From Avibacterium volantium_A (GTDB lineage: Bacteria > Pseudomonadota > Gammaproteobacteria > Enterobacterales > Pasteurellaceae), in assembly GCF_049366555.1 (NCBI RefSeq), contig NZ_JBMMGT010000027.1:1-35597 (forward strand): 35,597 bases of DNA, in the 5' to 3' direction. Made by a program: the position numbers and the translations under genes. Shown here piece by piece: positions 14,966 through 24,190 of the stretch. Positions within the stretch are counted from its first letter, which is position 1. Each line of letters begins with the position of its first letter. Under the pieces are notes generated by a model. It saw only the letters and a list, made by a program, of their open reading frames with translations, did not search any database and was not told the origin of the DNA.

Positions 14966-15718
14966 TTAAACTTCATTTCGTTGCAATACCGCATTTAACA
15001 TTGCTGAATTATTTGCTTTTGGCGAAATACGCACGTTTTGCCACCCTTTTTCTTGGGCGAAATGAGCAATTCTTTCGCTAATTGTAATTAATCCACAAGA
15101 CATTAACCAATTATGTTCATTTTTTGGCACAAAATCCAGCAATGAACGCAAAATTTCTTTACTCGTTACCACAATTTCACTGATTCCAGCGCGTTTTAAC
15201 ATACTCACTTGCTCTGCCTTATCATAAATCAGCGGTTCGCGGCGATAACATTCGAGAGTTTGAATTGTTGCCCCACGCGACTTGGCTTGCTCGGAGAAAA
15301 ACTCACGGCCACCATTACCGCGTAAAATCAAAATGGTTTTACCGTGCAAATTTTCCATTGCGGATAAAGAAAGTACGCCCTCACTGGTTTCTTGCTGAAA
15401 AGGATAATGAATATTCTGTTCTGTCTGACTGGAAAAGACCTGCGCGGTTCGCTGTCCTACGGTAAAATAATGTAAATCTGCCCGCCATTGAAAGCCCGCT
15501 TGCTTCAGGCTTTCTGCACTGTAAGTTACCGCATTTTGCGATACCACAAAAACATAATCACCGGCCTTAAGTTGATTAAGCTGACGGGGTAAATCATTCA
15601 GTTCACGCCCCGCTTGAATGGAAAAGAGCGGAAAATGAATGGCTGCAATGCCTGCCTTTGCAAGCATTTCTACCAGTTGCTTACCTTTTTCATCAGGACG
15701 CGTAACCAACACTGCCAT
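14966..15718 (-). CDS. hemD: Uroporphyrinogen-III synthase
   Basis: 250 residues with the loose but recognisable HemD pattern. It starts AVLVTRPDEKGKQLVEMLAKAG, has FVVSQNAVTY near 88 and LHYFTVGQRTAQVF near 116, and LRGNGGREFFSEQAKSRGATIQTLECYRRE (split) near 163-188, then IVVTSKEILRSLLD. It closes hydroxymethylbilane into uroporphyrinogen III, the branch point to haem and sirohaem. It lies 32 bases after hemC and 19 before hemX. Confidence 0.95.
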   Translation of the reverse strand: MAVLVTRPDEKGKQLVEMLAKAGIAAIHFPLFSIQAGRELNDLPRQLNQLKAGDYVFVVSQNAVTYSAESLKQAGFQWRADLHYFTVGQRTAQVFSSQTEQNIHYPFQQETSEGVLSLSAMENLHGKTILILRGNGGREFFSEQAKSRGATIQTLECYRREPLIYDKAEQVSMLKRAGISEIVVTSKEILRSLLDFVPKNEHNWLMSCGLITISERIAHFAQEKGWQNVRISPKANNSAMLNAVLQRNEV

Positions 15719-15750
15719 TTTCTTTTCCTTGCTGTTATAAGCCTAGGCGA

Positions 15751-16680
15751 TTAAATACCAAGGGCTTGCAAAATTTCATCAGCCCCTTGTTTTAACAGGC
15801 TTTCTGCCACTTGTACGCCTAATTCTTGCGAATTTTCCACCGCACTTTGATTTTCTGCACGAATGATTAAGCTACCGTCTGTTTTGCCTACCAAGGCTTT
15901 GAGATAAAGCTGGTTATCGCGAATTACCGCATAGCCTGCGATGGGTACTTGGCACCCACCTTGTAAGTGGTTATTCATTGCTCGTTCTGCTAATACACAG
16001 GCGGTGGTTTCGGCATCTGCCAATGGGGCTAATAATTGTTGGGTTCCTAGATCATCGGTGCGACATTCAATGCCCACTGCACCTTGTCCTGCTGCGGGCA
16101 AAGAGGTTTCGGTATCAATGAAAGAAGCGATGCGATCGGCCATTCCTAAACGAATTAAGCCTGCGGAAGCCAAAATAATGGCATCGTAATCACCGTTATC
16201 TAATTTGCTCAAGCGCGTTCCCACATTGCCGCGCAAAGATTGAATATTCAAATCTGGACGTAAGGCTTTCAGCTGACATTGACGGCGTAAACTTGATGTT
16301 CCTACCACCGCGCCTTCAGGTAGCTCATCTAAAGTGCGGTAAGAATTTGACACAAATGCATCGCGCGGATCTTCACGTTTACAAATCACACTCAAGCCTA
16401 ATCCTGCTGGGAATTGCATTGGCACATCTTTCATTGAATGCACCGCAATATCCGCTTCGCCATTTAATAAGGCGTTCTCTAACTCTTTGACGAATAAGCC
16501 TTTGCCGCCAATTTTGGCTAAAGGCGTGTCTAAAATCACATCGCCTTTGGTAACCATTGGCACAAGCTCCACCGTAAGTTGTGGATATAATTGAGTTAAA
16601 CGATCTTTAATATAGTTAGCTTGCCATAATGCCAAAGGGCTACGGCGCGTGGCGATTTTGAGTAGTTTTTTTGTCGTCAT
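15751..16680 (-). CDS. hemC: Hydroxymethylbilane synthase (porphobilinogen deaminase)
   Basis: 309 residues, the usual length. It polymerises four porphobilinogens. Seen are IATRRSPLALWQA at the N-terminus, HSMKDVPMQFPAGL with the catalytic aspartate near 85, VGTSSLRRQCQL with the cofactor-binding arginines, RGNVGTRLSKLD, and the dipyrromethane cysteine C243 in HLQGGCQVPIAGYA. It is the first gene of hemC-hemD-hemX-hemY and stands divergent from cyaA, as in E. coli. Exact uptake sequences lie in it near 15840 and 16335. Confidence 0.97.
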   Translation of the reverse strand: MTTKKLLKIATRRSPLALWQANYIKDRLTQLYPQLTVELVPMVTKGDVILDTPLAKIGGKGLFVKELENALLNGEADIAVHSMKDVPMQFPAGLGLSVICKREDPRDAFVSNSYRTLDELPEGAVVGTSSLRRQCQLKALRPDLNIQSLRGNVGTRLSKLDNGDYDAIILASAGLIRLGMADRIASFIDTETSLPAAGQGAVGIECRTDDLGTQQLLAPLADAETTACVLAERAMNNHLQGGCQVPIAGYAVIRDNQLYLKALVGKTDGSLIIRAENQSAVENSQELGVQVAESLLKQGADEILQALGI

Positions 16681-16859
16681 CGTGCAAAAAAGAAGATTAG
16701 AAATAATTGTCTTATCCTATCACTGTTGCTGAAAAATGTCAGTTTCCATTTAATTTTTTTGCTTTCCTGTGAGGCAAGTGATAGAGTAATACTTCAATTT
16801 CTTTTCAAAAAATGCGAGGAAATTGTTCATTTATCAATCCCTCTTTCCTAGGATATAAA

Positions 16860-19352
16860 TTGAATTACGATATTAATAGTGCTAAAAAGCAAGTGGAATA
16901 TCTTGATAAAGTGCGTTTTGAACGCGCAATTTCAGGGACATCTCAGAAATTTAAGCAAGTATTTCAAACAATTAGCTTGTTATTGCATCTCAATCACGAA
17001 AAATTACCAGGTTATATTGAAAATGCGCCAGCAGGGATTGCTGATTTTAAATTGTCAGACTATCAACAAAATTTCCTAATAAGACAATTTGATTTCACGG
17101 AACAGGATATAAAAAACTCGCTATTTTCGCACCGCACTTGTGCGCCTATTTTAGGCGTGTATGTGATGGGAAGCATTGCCTCAATCAGCCAAACGTCCAT
17201 TTCTGATTTGGATATTTGGGTGTGTCATTTAGAAAATATCAGCGCAGCTGATCGCAACTTATTGCACAAAAAAATGGACGCCTTGCAGCAATGGGCTTTA
17301 ACCTTAGGGATCGAAATTAATCTTTACCCAATGGATCAAAATCGCTTCCGCTGCTTTCGTTATGCGGATCCTTTAACCGCAGAAAATTGTGGTTCAGCAC
17401 AATATATGCTGCTGCTTGATGAATTTTATCGTTCCGCCATTCGCCTTGCGGGTAAACCCCTATTGTGGCTGCATTTGGCGGTAGAAAATGAAAAAGATTA
17501 CGAAAATGAAGTGGCTCGTTTAATCGAAGAAAAGGTGATCAATCCTGATGATTGGGTGGATTTTGGCGGCTTAGGGGCATTTTCTGCTAATGAATATTTT
17601 GGTGCAAGTTTATGGCAACTCTACAAGGGGATCGATTCGCCTTATAAATCCGTCTTAAAAATTTTATTGCTGGAAACCTATTCAGCGGATTATCCCGATA
17701 CTTACCTTATCGCGCAAGAATTTAAAGCTCGCTTGCTTAATGGGGACAAAAAACATCACTTTGATCCTTATCTCACAATGCTTGATCGCGTAACTAACTA
17801 TTTGATTGGCTTAAAAGATTTGCAGCGTTTAGAGTTCGTGCGCCGCTGTTTTTACATTAAAGCCAATGAATATAACAGCAATGTAGAAAAAAATACGTGG
17901 CGACTTTCTCAATTGCAGAATTTAGCCAGAACTTGGGGCTGGCCGAAAGAATTAGTGCAAGAGCTGAATCAACGGGCGTGCTGGAAAATCAAACGGGTGA
18001 GAGAAAGTCATAATAATTTAATCAAATTCCTAATGTTTAGCTATCGCCATTTGGTGCAATTTGCCCGCAAATATAAGGTAAATTCCAGCATAATGCCGCA
18101 AGATATTAGCATTTTAACCCGTAAGCTTTACACTGCCTTTGAAGAATTACCGGGCAAAATCACCCTGCTCAATGCAATGATTTCTTCTGATTTATCGGAA
18201 AAAAACATCACTTTTATTGAGGTGAAAAATAACCGTAATTTCAAAGATGGCTGGTATTTGGTTAATCAAACGCCTGATATTCGTGGCTTTCAACAACAGC
18301 GTTATGTGGAATATAGCGAAAACCTCAATAAACTCGTGGCGTGGGCATATTTTAACCGCCTGCTTACGCCAAAAACCGAATTACATATTTTCAGCCCCAA
18401 TGTTGATCTGCATAAATTACGCCACTTTGTCGCCGATCTTCGCTTGTCCTTGCCCGCCATCGTGCCTGTGGCAAGTAACGAAGAATTAAACCACAACTGT
18501 GAAATCAAAAATTTGGTGGTGTCGATCAACCTTACCAAAGATCCCACTGCACACTTATCCGAAGCCAAAACCAGCATTATCGCCAGTGATTTATTTAGCT
18601 TTGGTCCTGATGAAGAAAGTTTAGTCGGAAGCATTGATCTTACCTACCGCAATTTATGGAATGAAATTCGTACCCTGCACTTTGAAGGGCCGAATGCCAT
18701 TTTGCTTGCATTAAAAGTGCTTTCTAACAAAATTTATCGTGGCGCAACTTCGCCACAAAGCGTCAATGTGTTTTGTTACAGCAAATATTATCAAAAAACC
18801 TTGCGCAACATTGTTACCGCCTTAATTCAAAAATGTATCAGCATTCAAGTGGGCGTGAGTGATGCACCACAAAATAATTTACTGCGTGTGGCGGGGAAAA
18901 ACTGGCAATTTTTCTTTGAAGAACGCGGCATTAGCCTACAAGAAATCCACAATCCACCATTGATTGATAACAATGATTTTAATGTCGAAGTGCAAGAGCT
19001 CATCGAACATAAAGAAAAGCCACAAGCACGCAAAAAATATCCTTATGAAATTGACGCCTTTGCTAGCGAAGGCTTTTTACAATTTTTCTTTGAAAATAAC
19101 TTAGATCACACATTCAACGTCTATATTTTAGATGAAGCCAACCGCATTGAGATTTATCGCAACTGTGAAGGCGAAAAAGAACAGAAAATTTATGAGATAA
19201 ATCATATTTACCAGTCGGCAGGCTTGGAGGGAGATAATAATCCGTATAAAATTGTGCAACGAAATTTTAACTACCCACAATTTTATCAATTATTACCAAG
19301 TGATAATGGGATCAAAATTGTGCCATTTTATAGCCGTTTGGTGTCATCATAA
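16860..19352 (+). CDS. cyaA: Class I adenylate cyclase
   Basis: 830 residues from a TTG start. The catalytic N-terminal half carries VYVMGSIASISQTSISDLDIWVCH (split) near 110-135, the nucleotidyltransferase-like GS...D.D motif. The second half is the regulatory region typical of enterobacterial class I cyclases. I prefer the TTG at 16860: AGGA lies six bases upstream, and the family begins at Y-D/N-L..AKQQVE..D. The ATG at 16812 in the same frame would add 16 unrelated residues and has no ribosome site. E. coli cyaA also uses a TTG start. Its product, cAMP, is the signal for CRP, which is predicted here to control the pdxA2 operon. The gene lies divergent from hemC, and narP follows after 11 bases. 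Confidence 0.95.
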   Translation: MNYDINSAKKQVEYLDKVRFERAISGTSQKFKQVFQTISLLLHLNHEKLPGYIENAPAGIADFKLSDYQQNFLIRQFDFTEQDIKNSLFSHRTCAPILGVYVMGSIASISQTSISDLDIWVCHLENISAADRNLLHKKMDALQQWALTLGIEINLYPMDQNRFRCFRYADPLTAENCGSAQYMLLLDEFYRSAIRLAGKPLLWLHLAVENEKDYENEVARLIEEKVINPDDWVDFGGLGAFSANEYFGASLWQLYKGIDSPYKSVLKILLLETYSADYPDTYLIAQEFKARLLNGDKKHHFDPYLTMLDRVTNYLIGLKDLQRLEFVRRCFYIKANEYNSNVEKNTWRLSQLQNLARTWGWPKELVQELNQRACWKIKRVRESHNNLIKFLMFSYRHLVQFARKYKVNSSIMPQDISILTRKLYTAFEELPGKITLLNAMISSDLSEKNITFIEVKNNRNFKDGWYLVNQTPDIRGFQQQRYVEYSENLNKLVAWAYFNRLLTPKTELHIFSPNVDLHKLRHFVADLRLSLPAIVPVASNEELNHNCEIKNLVVSINLTKDPTAHLSEAKTSIIASDLFSFGPDEESLVGSIDLTYRNLWNEIRTLHFEGPNAILLALKVLSNKIYRGATSPQSVNVFCYSKYYQKTLRNIVTALIQKCISIQVGVSDAPQNNLLRVAGKNWQFFFEERGISLQEIHNPPLIDNNDFNVEVQELIEHKEKPQARKKYPYEIDAFASEGFLQFFFENNLDHTFNVYILDEANRIEIYRNCEGEKEQKIYEINHIYQSAGLEGDNNPYKIVQRNFNYPQFYQLLPSDNGIKIVPFYSRLVSS

Positions 19353-19363
19353 TAGGGGAAACT

Positions 19364-19993
19364 ATGCTTGATAAAATGAAAATATTGCTCATTGACGATC
19401 ATCCATTGATGCGTCGTGGCATAAAACAATTATTAGAACTTGATGAAGCATTTGAAGTCGTTGGAGATGCAGGGAGTGGCACGGAAGGCATTAATCTTGC
19501 GTTACGCACTTCGCCAGATTTAATCATTCTTGATTTGAATATGAAAGGGTTATCAGGATTAGACACCCTTAAAGCATTGCGCGCAGAAAATGTGGATGCT
19601 CGCATTATTATTCTCACCGTTTCTGATGCGAAAAATGATGTGTTCACCCTAGTGGACGCAGGTGCAGATGGTTATCTATTAAAAGATACCGAGCCAGATC
19701 TACTACTTGGACAAATCAAACGCATTGCACAAGGCGAAGTGATTTTAAGTGATTCCATTAAAGATCTGCTGTTAGAACAGCGCCCAGAACAAGATCCAAT
19801 TTACACTTTAACGGATCGCGAAATGGACGTGTTACGCCTTATCGCCACAGGCTTATCCAATAAACAAATTGCTGCGCAACTTTTCATTTCAGAAGAAACG
19901 GTAAAAGTGCATATCCGCAATTTGCTGCGTAAACTAAACGTTCATTCTCGTGTTGCCGCCACAGTGCTTTATTTCCAACACAAAGGTGCTTAA
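19364..19993 (+). CDS. narP: Nitrate/nitrite response regulator NarP
   Basis: 209 residues, NarL/FixJ type. The receiver domain has DDHP at 11-14, the phospho-acceptor D57 in LIILDLNM, and the switch lysine in YLLKDTEPD. The LuxR-type helix-turn-helix follows, from LTDREMDVLRLIATGLSNKQ to VKVHIRNLLRKL. Closeness to NarP rather than NarL fits Pasteurellaceae, which have NarP with the sensor NarQ encoded elsewhere. The start at 19364 has AGGGGA in good position. The gene is 11 bases after cyaA, so it may be read through from it, and it ends at a strong terminator. Confidence 0.93.
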   Translation: MLDKMKILLIDDHPLMRRGIKQLLELDEAFEVVGDAGSGTEGINLALRTSPDLIILDLNMKGLSGLDTLKALRAENVDARIIILTVSDAKNDVFTLVDAGADGYLLKDTEPDLLLGQIKRIAQGEVILSDSIKDLLLEQRPEQDPIYTLTDREMDVLRLIATGLSNKQIAAQLFISEETVKVHIRNLLRKLNVHSRVAATVLYFQHKGA

Positions 19994-20006
19994 CCATTTC
20001 AAAACA

Positions 20007-20037
20007 AAAGAGCGGTGAAAAATCCGCTCTTTTTTCT
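20007..20037 (+). terminator. Terminator after narP
   Basis: AAAGAGCGG (20007-20015) and CCGCTCTTT (20024-20032) form a nine-base-pair stem followed by TTTTTC. Confidence 0.9.
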
Positions 20038-20205
20038 TATCTTTTTCTTTTATCTCTACTTCTTTCTCGTTCTACAAAAACTTAACAAAAAAGCACCGCA
20101 CTAACTTTATTACAATAAATGGAAAATCGTGCAAAATAGAAGTGCGGTTGGAAATTTTGGTGTTTTTATTTCTGAAATAGATGACCCAACAAACTCAAAA
20201 TATTT

Positions 20206-21591
20206 TTATTCAGAAATCCACAGTGGCAATTTGATCACAACACGCAACCCACCAAGATGGCTTGATGCCGCCCAAACTTTTCCTTGATGTTCACGGATAA
20301 CATTGGCGACAATCGCAAGCCCTAGCCCTGTGCCGCCTGTTTCGCGGGTTCTGGCTTCGTCAATACGGTAAAAAGGTTTGAAAATATTTTCATATTCACT
20401 GATTGGAATGCCTGCCCCATTGTCATCAATCGTAATGACCATTGAATTATCTTCAACGAAGATCGTTGCTTCAATTTTAGAACGCGTATATTTCAGCGCG
20501 TTGCATAAAATATTTTCAATGGCACTGCAAATTAACCCTTTGTTTCCATTGAGATAATATTGGCCTGGTTTATGGATAAGCTGTTTTACTTTAAAAGATA
20601 ATTTTTTCTGTTCTGCCTCAAAGCGGCTATCTTTAATAATATCGTGCCAAATTTCGATGATGGGGAAAATTTCTCGCAGAATGTGGCTGTTTAATTGCTG
20701 ACGCGAAAGTAAAAGCAGATCGTTGATCATTCCATCAAGGCGTACGGCTTCTTTTTCGATGCGTGCAATTTCTGAACTGCCGTTCACACGCCGGCGTAAT
20801 AATGCCAGTGCCAATTGCAAGCGAGTGAGCGGTGTTCTTAACTCGTGTGAAATAGAGGAAAGCAAAGCTTGTTGATTAGAAAGCAGATCTTCTAAGGCAA
20901 TCGTCATTCGGTTGAAACTTTGCCCTACTTGGCGTAATTCAATAGTCCCTTGGGTTTCAAGGGATTTGTCCACTTTAAAATTTCCTAATGCCACGGCATT
21001 TGCAGCTTGTTGTAAATGCCGTAATGGCCGTCCGATACTGCGTGAAAGCCACCATAGTAAGGGGGTGGAAATCAACATAATAAATAAAATGAGAATATAA
21101 GGGCGGTCAAAAATGTAGGAAAGAATTTCTTTTTGTGGATTAACACGGCTGACAAAATAGAGTGTGTAAGGCACATCATTTTCTAAATTAAGATGTACGG
21201 TAAAAGGCCCTGCAATTTGAATGTCATAAAAGTTTTTTTTCAGCGGTTTTAATGTGGTGCTGGTGTGATACATAAATTGCTGAATAGGGGCAATTTCTTC
21301 CTTTCTTGTGCCGAGAATATTGCCGTTTTGATCGACAAGAACAGGGTGAATGCCATCAAATTTATCCACTGGGATAACTGGCACGCCCGAGATAATATGT
21401 GCCAGTTGTTTATTACGAATGGCGGTGGATATTTCACCGTAATAACCTGAAACCTCTTCGTTGCCTAGCTCGGTGTAAATACGCGCGTCAAAATAAGGCA
21501 GTAAAAAAATCAATGCGAGGAGAAGAACAAAAGCGAGCCAGAATAAGGCAAAAATTCGCATTGAGAGTGTATTAAGAAAAGTTAATTTCAT
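20206..21591 (-). CDS. cpxA: Envelope-stress sensor histidine kinase CpxA
   Basis: 461 residues. Transmembrane helices at about 11-32 and 164-182 flank a periplasmic sensor domain of about 130 residues. HAMP follows (about 184-236), then the phospho-accepting H249 in SSISHELRTPLTRLQLA. The ATP-binding domain has the N box (ENILCNALKYTRS), DDNGAGI, FKPFYRIDEART and GGTGLGLAI. The second helix reaches RSIGRPLRHLQQAANAVALG, typical of CpxA. It responds to misfolded envelope proteins and phosphorylates CpxR. It lies 11 bases after cpxR. No cpxP gene is seen nearby. Confidence 0.95.
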   Translation of the reverse strand: MKLTFLNTLSMRIFALFWLAFVLLLALIFLLPYFDARIYTELGNEEVSGYYGEISTAIRNKQLAHIISGVPVIPVDKFDGIHPVLVDQNGNILGTRKEEIAPIQQFMYHTSTTLKPLKKNFYDIQIAGPFTVHLNLENDVPYTLYFVSRVNPQKEILSYIFDRPYILILFIMLISTPLLWWLSRSIGRPLRHLQQAANAVALGNFKVDKSLETQGTIELRQVGQSFNRMTIALEDLLSNQQALLSSISHELRTPLTRLQLALALLRRRVNGSSEIARIEKEAVRLDGMINDLLLLSRQQLNSHILREIFPIIEIWHDIIKDSRFEAEQKKLSFKVKQLIHKPGQYYLNGNKGLICSAIENILCNALKYTRSKIEATIFVEDNSMVITIDDNGAGIPISEYENIFKPFYRIDEARTRETGGTGLGLAIVANVIREHQGKVWAASSHLGGLRVVIKLPLWISE

Positions 21592-21602
21592 TTTGATTGA
21601 GT

Positions 21603-22304
21603 TTATTTAGACGCAACGAGCAGATAGCCTTTGCCTCGTAATGTTTTGAACCAAGGGGAATCATCATTTCGTGGCGGAAGTTTTTTCCTTAAATTTGACA
21701 TATGCATATCAATGGCACGATCAAAAGGCGTAAGCGGTTTACCAAGGATTTCCATACTCAAATGCTCACGAGAAAGAATTTGCCCCGGGTTGGCAATAAG
21801 GATTTGTAATAAGGCAAATTCAGTGCCTGTGAGTTCGAGATTTTTATCTTCATAAAGCACTTGCTGACGTCCCGGATAGAGGGTTAAACCACAAAATTCA
21901 ATTTGCTGATTTTCTTCCGATTTGCTTTCATTCACTGAATTTGCTAGTTCGGTACGGCGTAAAATGGCTTTAATTCTTGCCACCAATTCACGATCATTGA
22001 AAGGCTTCGGTAAATAATCGTCCGCACCCAATTCTAAGCCGATAACGCGATCAATTTCATCGCCCCGTGCCGTGAGCATCATTACCGGTGTGGTGAAATG
22101 TTGCCTAATTTGTTTTAGGGTTTCAATGCCGTTTAATACAGGCATCATTATATCCAATAACACGAGGTGATAGCTGTTATCCAATTTGTCTAAGGCTTCT
22201 TTACCATTGTTTGCGGTATCTACCTCAAAGCCCTCTAACTGAAGTAATTCAGCCAGAAGTTCCACAAGTTCAATATCATCGTCCACTAATAATAATTTAG
22301 CCAT
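21603..22304 (-). CDS. cpxR: Envelope-stress response regulator CpxR
   Basis: 233 residues, OmpR family. Receiver: VDDD at 8-10, phospho-acceptor D51 in VLLDIMMP, T in MLTARGDE, and the switch lysine in DDYLPKPFNDRELVARI. The winged-helix DNA-binding domain follows from about 130 (ELTGTEFALLQILIANPG, then LGKPLTPFDRAIDMHMSNLRKKL, split). It is transcribed first in the cpxR-cpxA pair. bamE lies upstream in the same direction, 47 bases away. Confidence 0.96.
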   Translation of the reverse strand: MAKLLLVDDDIELVELLAELLQLEGFEVDTANNGKEALDKLDNSYHLVLLDIMMPVLNGIETLKQIRQHFTTPVMMLTARGDEIDRVIGLELGADDYLPKPFNDRELVARIKAILRRTELANSVNESKSEENQQIEFCGLTLYPGRQQVLYEDKNLELTGTEFALLQILIANPGQILSREHLSMEILGKPLTPFDRAIDMHMSNLRKKLPPRNDDSPWFKTLRGKGYLLVASK

Positions 22305-22351
22305 TATGATTGGTCCTTATAATTAGGTGCGGTGTAATTTTGCCGAATTTT

Positions 22352-22765
22352 TTATTTCCAGAACTGCCACCAACGTTTGTTTTGGGTTTCTGAAGCTTCA
22401 ATCACTACATTGTTGATTTCTTTTTCACCGGCTGTTGGCAATGGTTTATCTAAATCAAGATGAGTAACCACCCCTTGCCTATCAAAGTTTACGATAAAGG
22501 TATGTTGTTCTGGCGTTTGGTAAGCCTTTTGGATAAGGAAAACATAATACCAAGTGTCATCGCTAAATGGGTCAATTAAAACTGGTGTGCCCAATAAATA
22601 TTGCACTTGTTGTTTATTCATTCCCACTTTTACTTGATCCACCGTGGCAGCTTCAAGATAGTTACCCTGTGGCACATCAATACGATACACCACTTTGCTT
22701 ACGGTTGAACAAGCCGTTACACTTAGCGCTAACATTGCTGCTGTAATAAGAGTTTTTAACTGCAT
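22352..22765 (-). CDS. bamE: Outer-membrane assembly lipoprotein BamE
   Basis: 137 residues. A signal peptide ends in the lipobox LSVTAC, so C19 becomes the lipidated N-terminus. The SmpA/OmlA domain is clear: VPQGNYLEAATVDQVKVGMNK (split), QQVQYLLGTPVLIDPF, and WYYVFLIQ. Outer-membrane component of the BAM complex; another component, BamD, is encoded at the right end of this window. The Trp-rich tail RWWQFWK is characteristic of family members in Pasteurellaceae. Confidence 0.95.
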   Translation of the reverse strand: MQLKTLITAAMLALSVTACSTVSKVVYRIDVPQGNYLEAATVDQVKVGMNKQQVQYLLGTPVLIDPFSDDTWYYVFLIQKAYQTPEQHTFIVNFDRQGVVTHLDLDKPLPTAGEKEINNVVIEASETQNKRWWQFWK

Positions 22766-22835
22766 ATTGGTTACCTTTTATTCTTTAATAATGAAGGGGA
22801 TAATACCTAAACTTCGCCCTATTGCCAAATTAATT

Positions 22836-23846
22836 CTAGCCTTTTAGCCAGCGTTGTAATTGATCGCGCAAATTTGGTGGCAAACCTTTAATCGTGAGCG
22901 TATCACCCATTTCGTCCCAAATCACACGTTGATTAATGAGCTCCGCATCAAAACTAATGGTTACCCCTTTGCCTGAGCCTGAAAACTTGGTTAAGCCTTT
23001 TAATGCGGAACGCACCGGCGGAATATGTTCTTCCAAGCCATAATCTTGCATTTGGGTAAAATCTGCAAAAGACTGCTCGTTTAGAGTGGGCAAGCTATCG
23101 GAAAGTTCCCGCAATTCAATTTCTTCCCCTGCACTCATTTGCCCTTTGCAATATTCAAACACTTGCTTTTTCACTGCTTGCGATTGCTCATTGTTTAATT
23201 CGCCTTGTTCGCAATAATCGCTCACCGCTTGCAATAAACATTGATTTTGTACTTGCGGATTTAAGCCTTCTTCGGCTTGTAGAAAATCCATAAAAAAGTC
23301 AGCAATTTTACGCCCCACTTTTCCTTTAATAAAGGTAAGATAGCGGTTGGAATTGGCGTCCACTTGCAAATCGGTCAGGTTAATGCGTGCGGCAATGTCA
23401 AATTGGGTGAGATCCAAATATTGCGTACGATGAATTTCTAAATTTTCGTCCACCAACATACTGGCTCGGCTATCAAGCAAGGCGATAAATAAATAATCAG
23501 TGGCTAAAAAATTATATTGGCACAGCACGAAGGTTCCGCTATCAGCAAAGCTATATTTGCCTAACTCTTGGGCGAGTTTTTGCGCCGATTGATGGCTAAA
23601 CGGCAGGAAATCTAATTCATTTTCAAGAAATCGGTTAAGATTTTGCGCAAATTCTGACGCTTCCTCAAACATACCATAGGCTTTGGCTTTATTTTGATAA
23701 CCTTGGTGTAGGTGCAACATCATTTGTTCCACTTCAGGGCTAATGGGCAACAGCTCATTGCGCAGCTGCACATCAAGTTGAATGGCATCTTCTTGCTGGT
23801 GTTTGACCAATTGGTGTAACACAATTTGCTTAACCGTAATACTCAT
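22836..23846 (-). CDS. yejK: Nucleoid-associated protein YejK (NdpA)
   Basis: 336 residues, the length of E. coli YejK. It begins MSITVKQIVLHQLVK, contains SFADSGTFVLCQYNFLATDYLF near 100-120, YLTFIKGKVGRKIADFFMDFL (split) near 175-195, and ends with IKGLPPNLRDQLQR. It is a nucleoid-associated protein of unknown exact role. It stands divergent from yejL-yejM, the same arrangement as in E. coli. Confidence 0.95.
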   Translation of the reverse strand: MSITVKQIVLHQLVKHQQEDAIQLDVQLRNELLPISPEVEQMMLHLHQGYQNKAKAYGMFEEASEFAQNLNRFLENELDFLPFSHQSAQKLAQELGKYSFADSGTFVLCQYNFLATDYLFIALLDSRASMLVDENLEIHRTQYLDLTQFDIAARINLTDLQVDANSNRYLTFIKGKVGRKIADFFMDFLQAEEGLNPQVQNQCLLQAVSDYCEQGELNNEQSQAVKKQVFEYCKGQMSAGEEIELRELSDSLPTLNEQSFADFTQMQDYGLEEHIPPVRSALKGLTKFSGSGKGVTISFDAELINQRVIWDEMGDTLTIKGLPPNLRDQLQRWLKG

Positions 23847-23964
23847 TTTTTAATCCATATTTATAAAAACAAATTTGTGCGATATTATAACCGCACTTTA
23901 GGCGAAAATATGCTAGCATACGCAAAATTATTCTCAGCCTTCAAATTTAACAACAATATTCATT

Positions 23965-24186
23965 ATGGCGAAACAATCAAAATTTCAAGATAAACAAGTC
24001 GATACCTTATTAAATGAACTGATCGCGGTGTTTGAAAAACATCAAACGCCGGTGGATTTATCTTTAGTGGTGTTGGGCAATATGGTTACCAATGTTCTCA
24101 AAAATAATATGGGCCAACAGCAACGTATCGCTCTTGCTCAGGCCTTTTCTGATGCGTTAATGAATTCCTTAAAAGAGAAACAATAA
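23965..24186 (+). CDS. yejL: UPF0352 protein YejL
   Basis: 73 residues, small and soluble. The family pattern is clear: SKFQDKQVDTLLNELIAV near 5-22 and DLSLVVLGNMVTNVL near 37-51, followed by QQRIALAQAFSDAL. Function unknown. Four bases separate it from yejM, with which it is surely co-transcribed. Confidence 0.93.
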   Translation: MAKQSKFQDKQVDTLLNELIAVFEKHQTPVDLSLVVLGNMVTNVLKNNMGQQQRIALAQAFSDALMNSLKEKQ

Positions 24187-24190
24187 TCAA

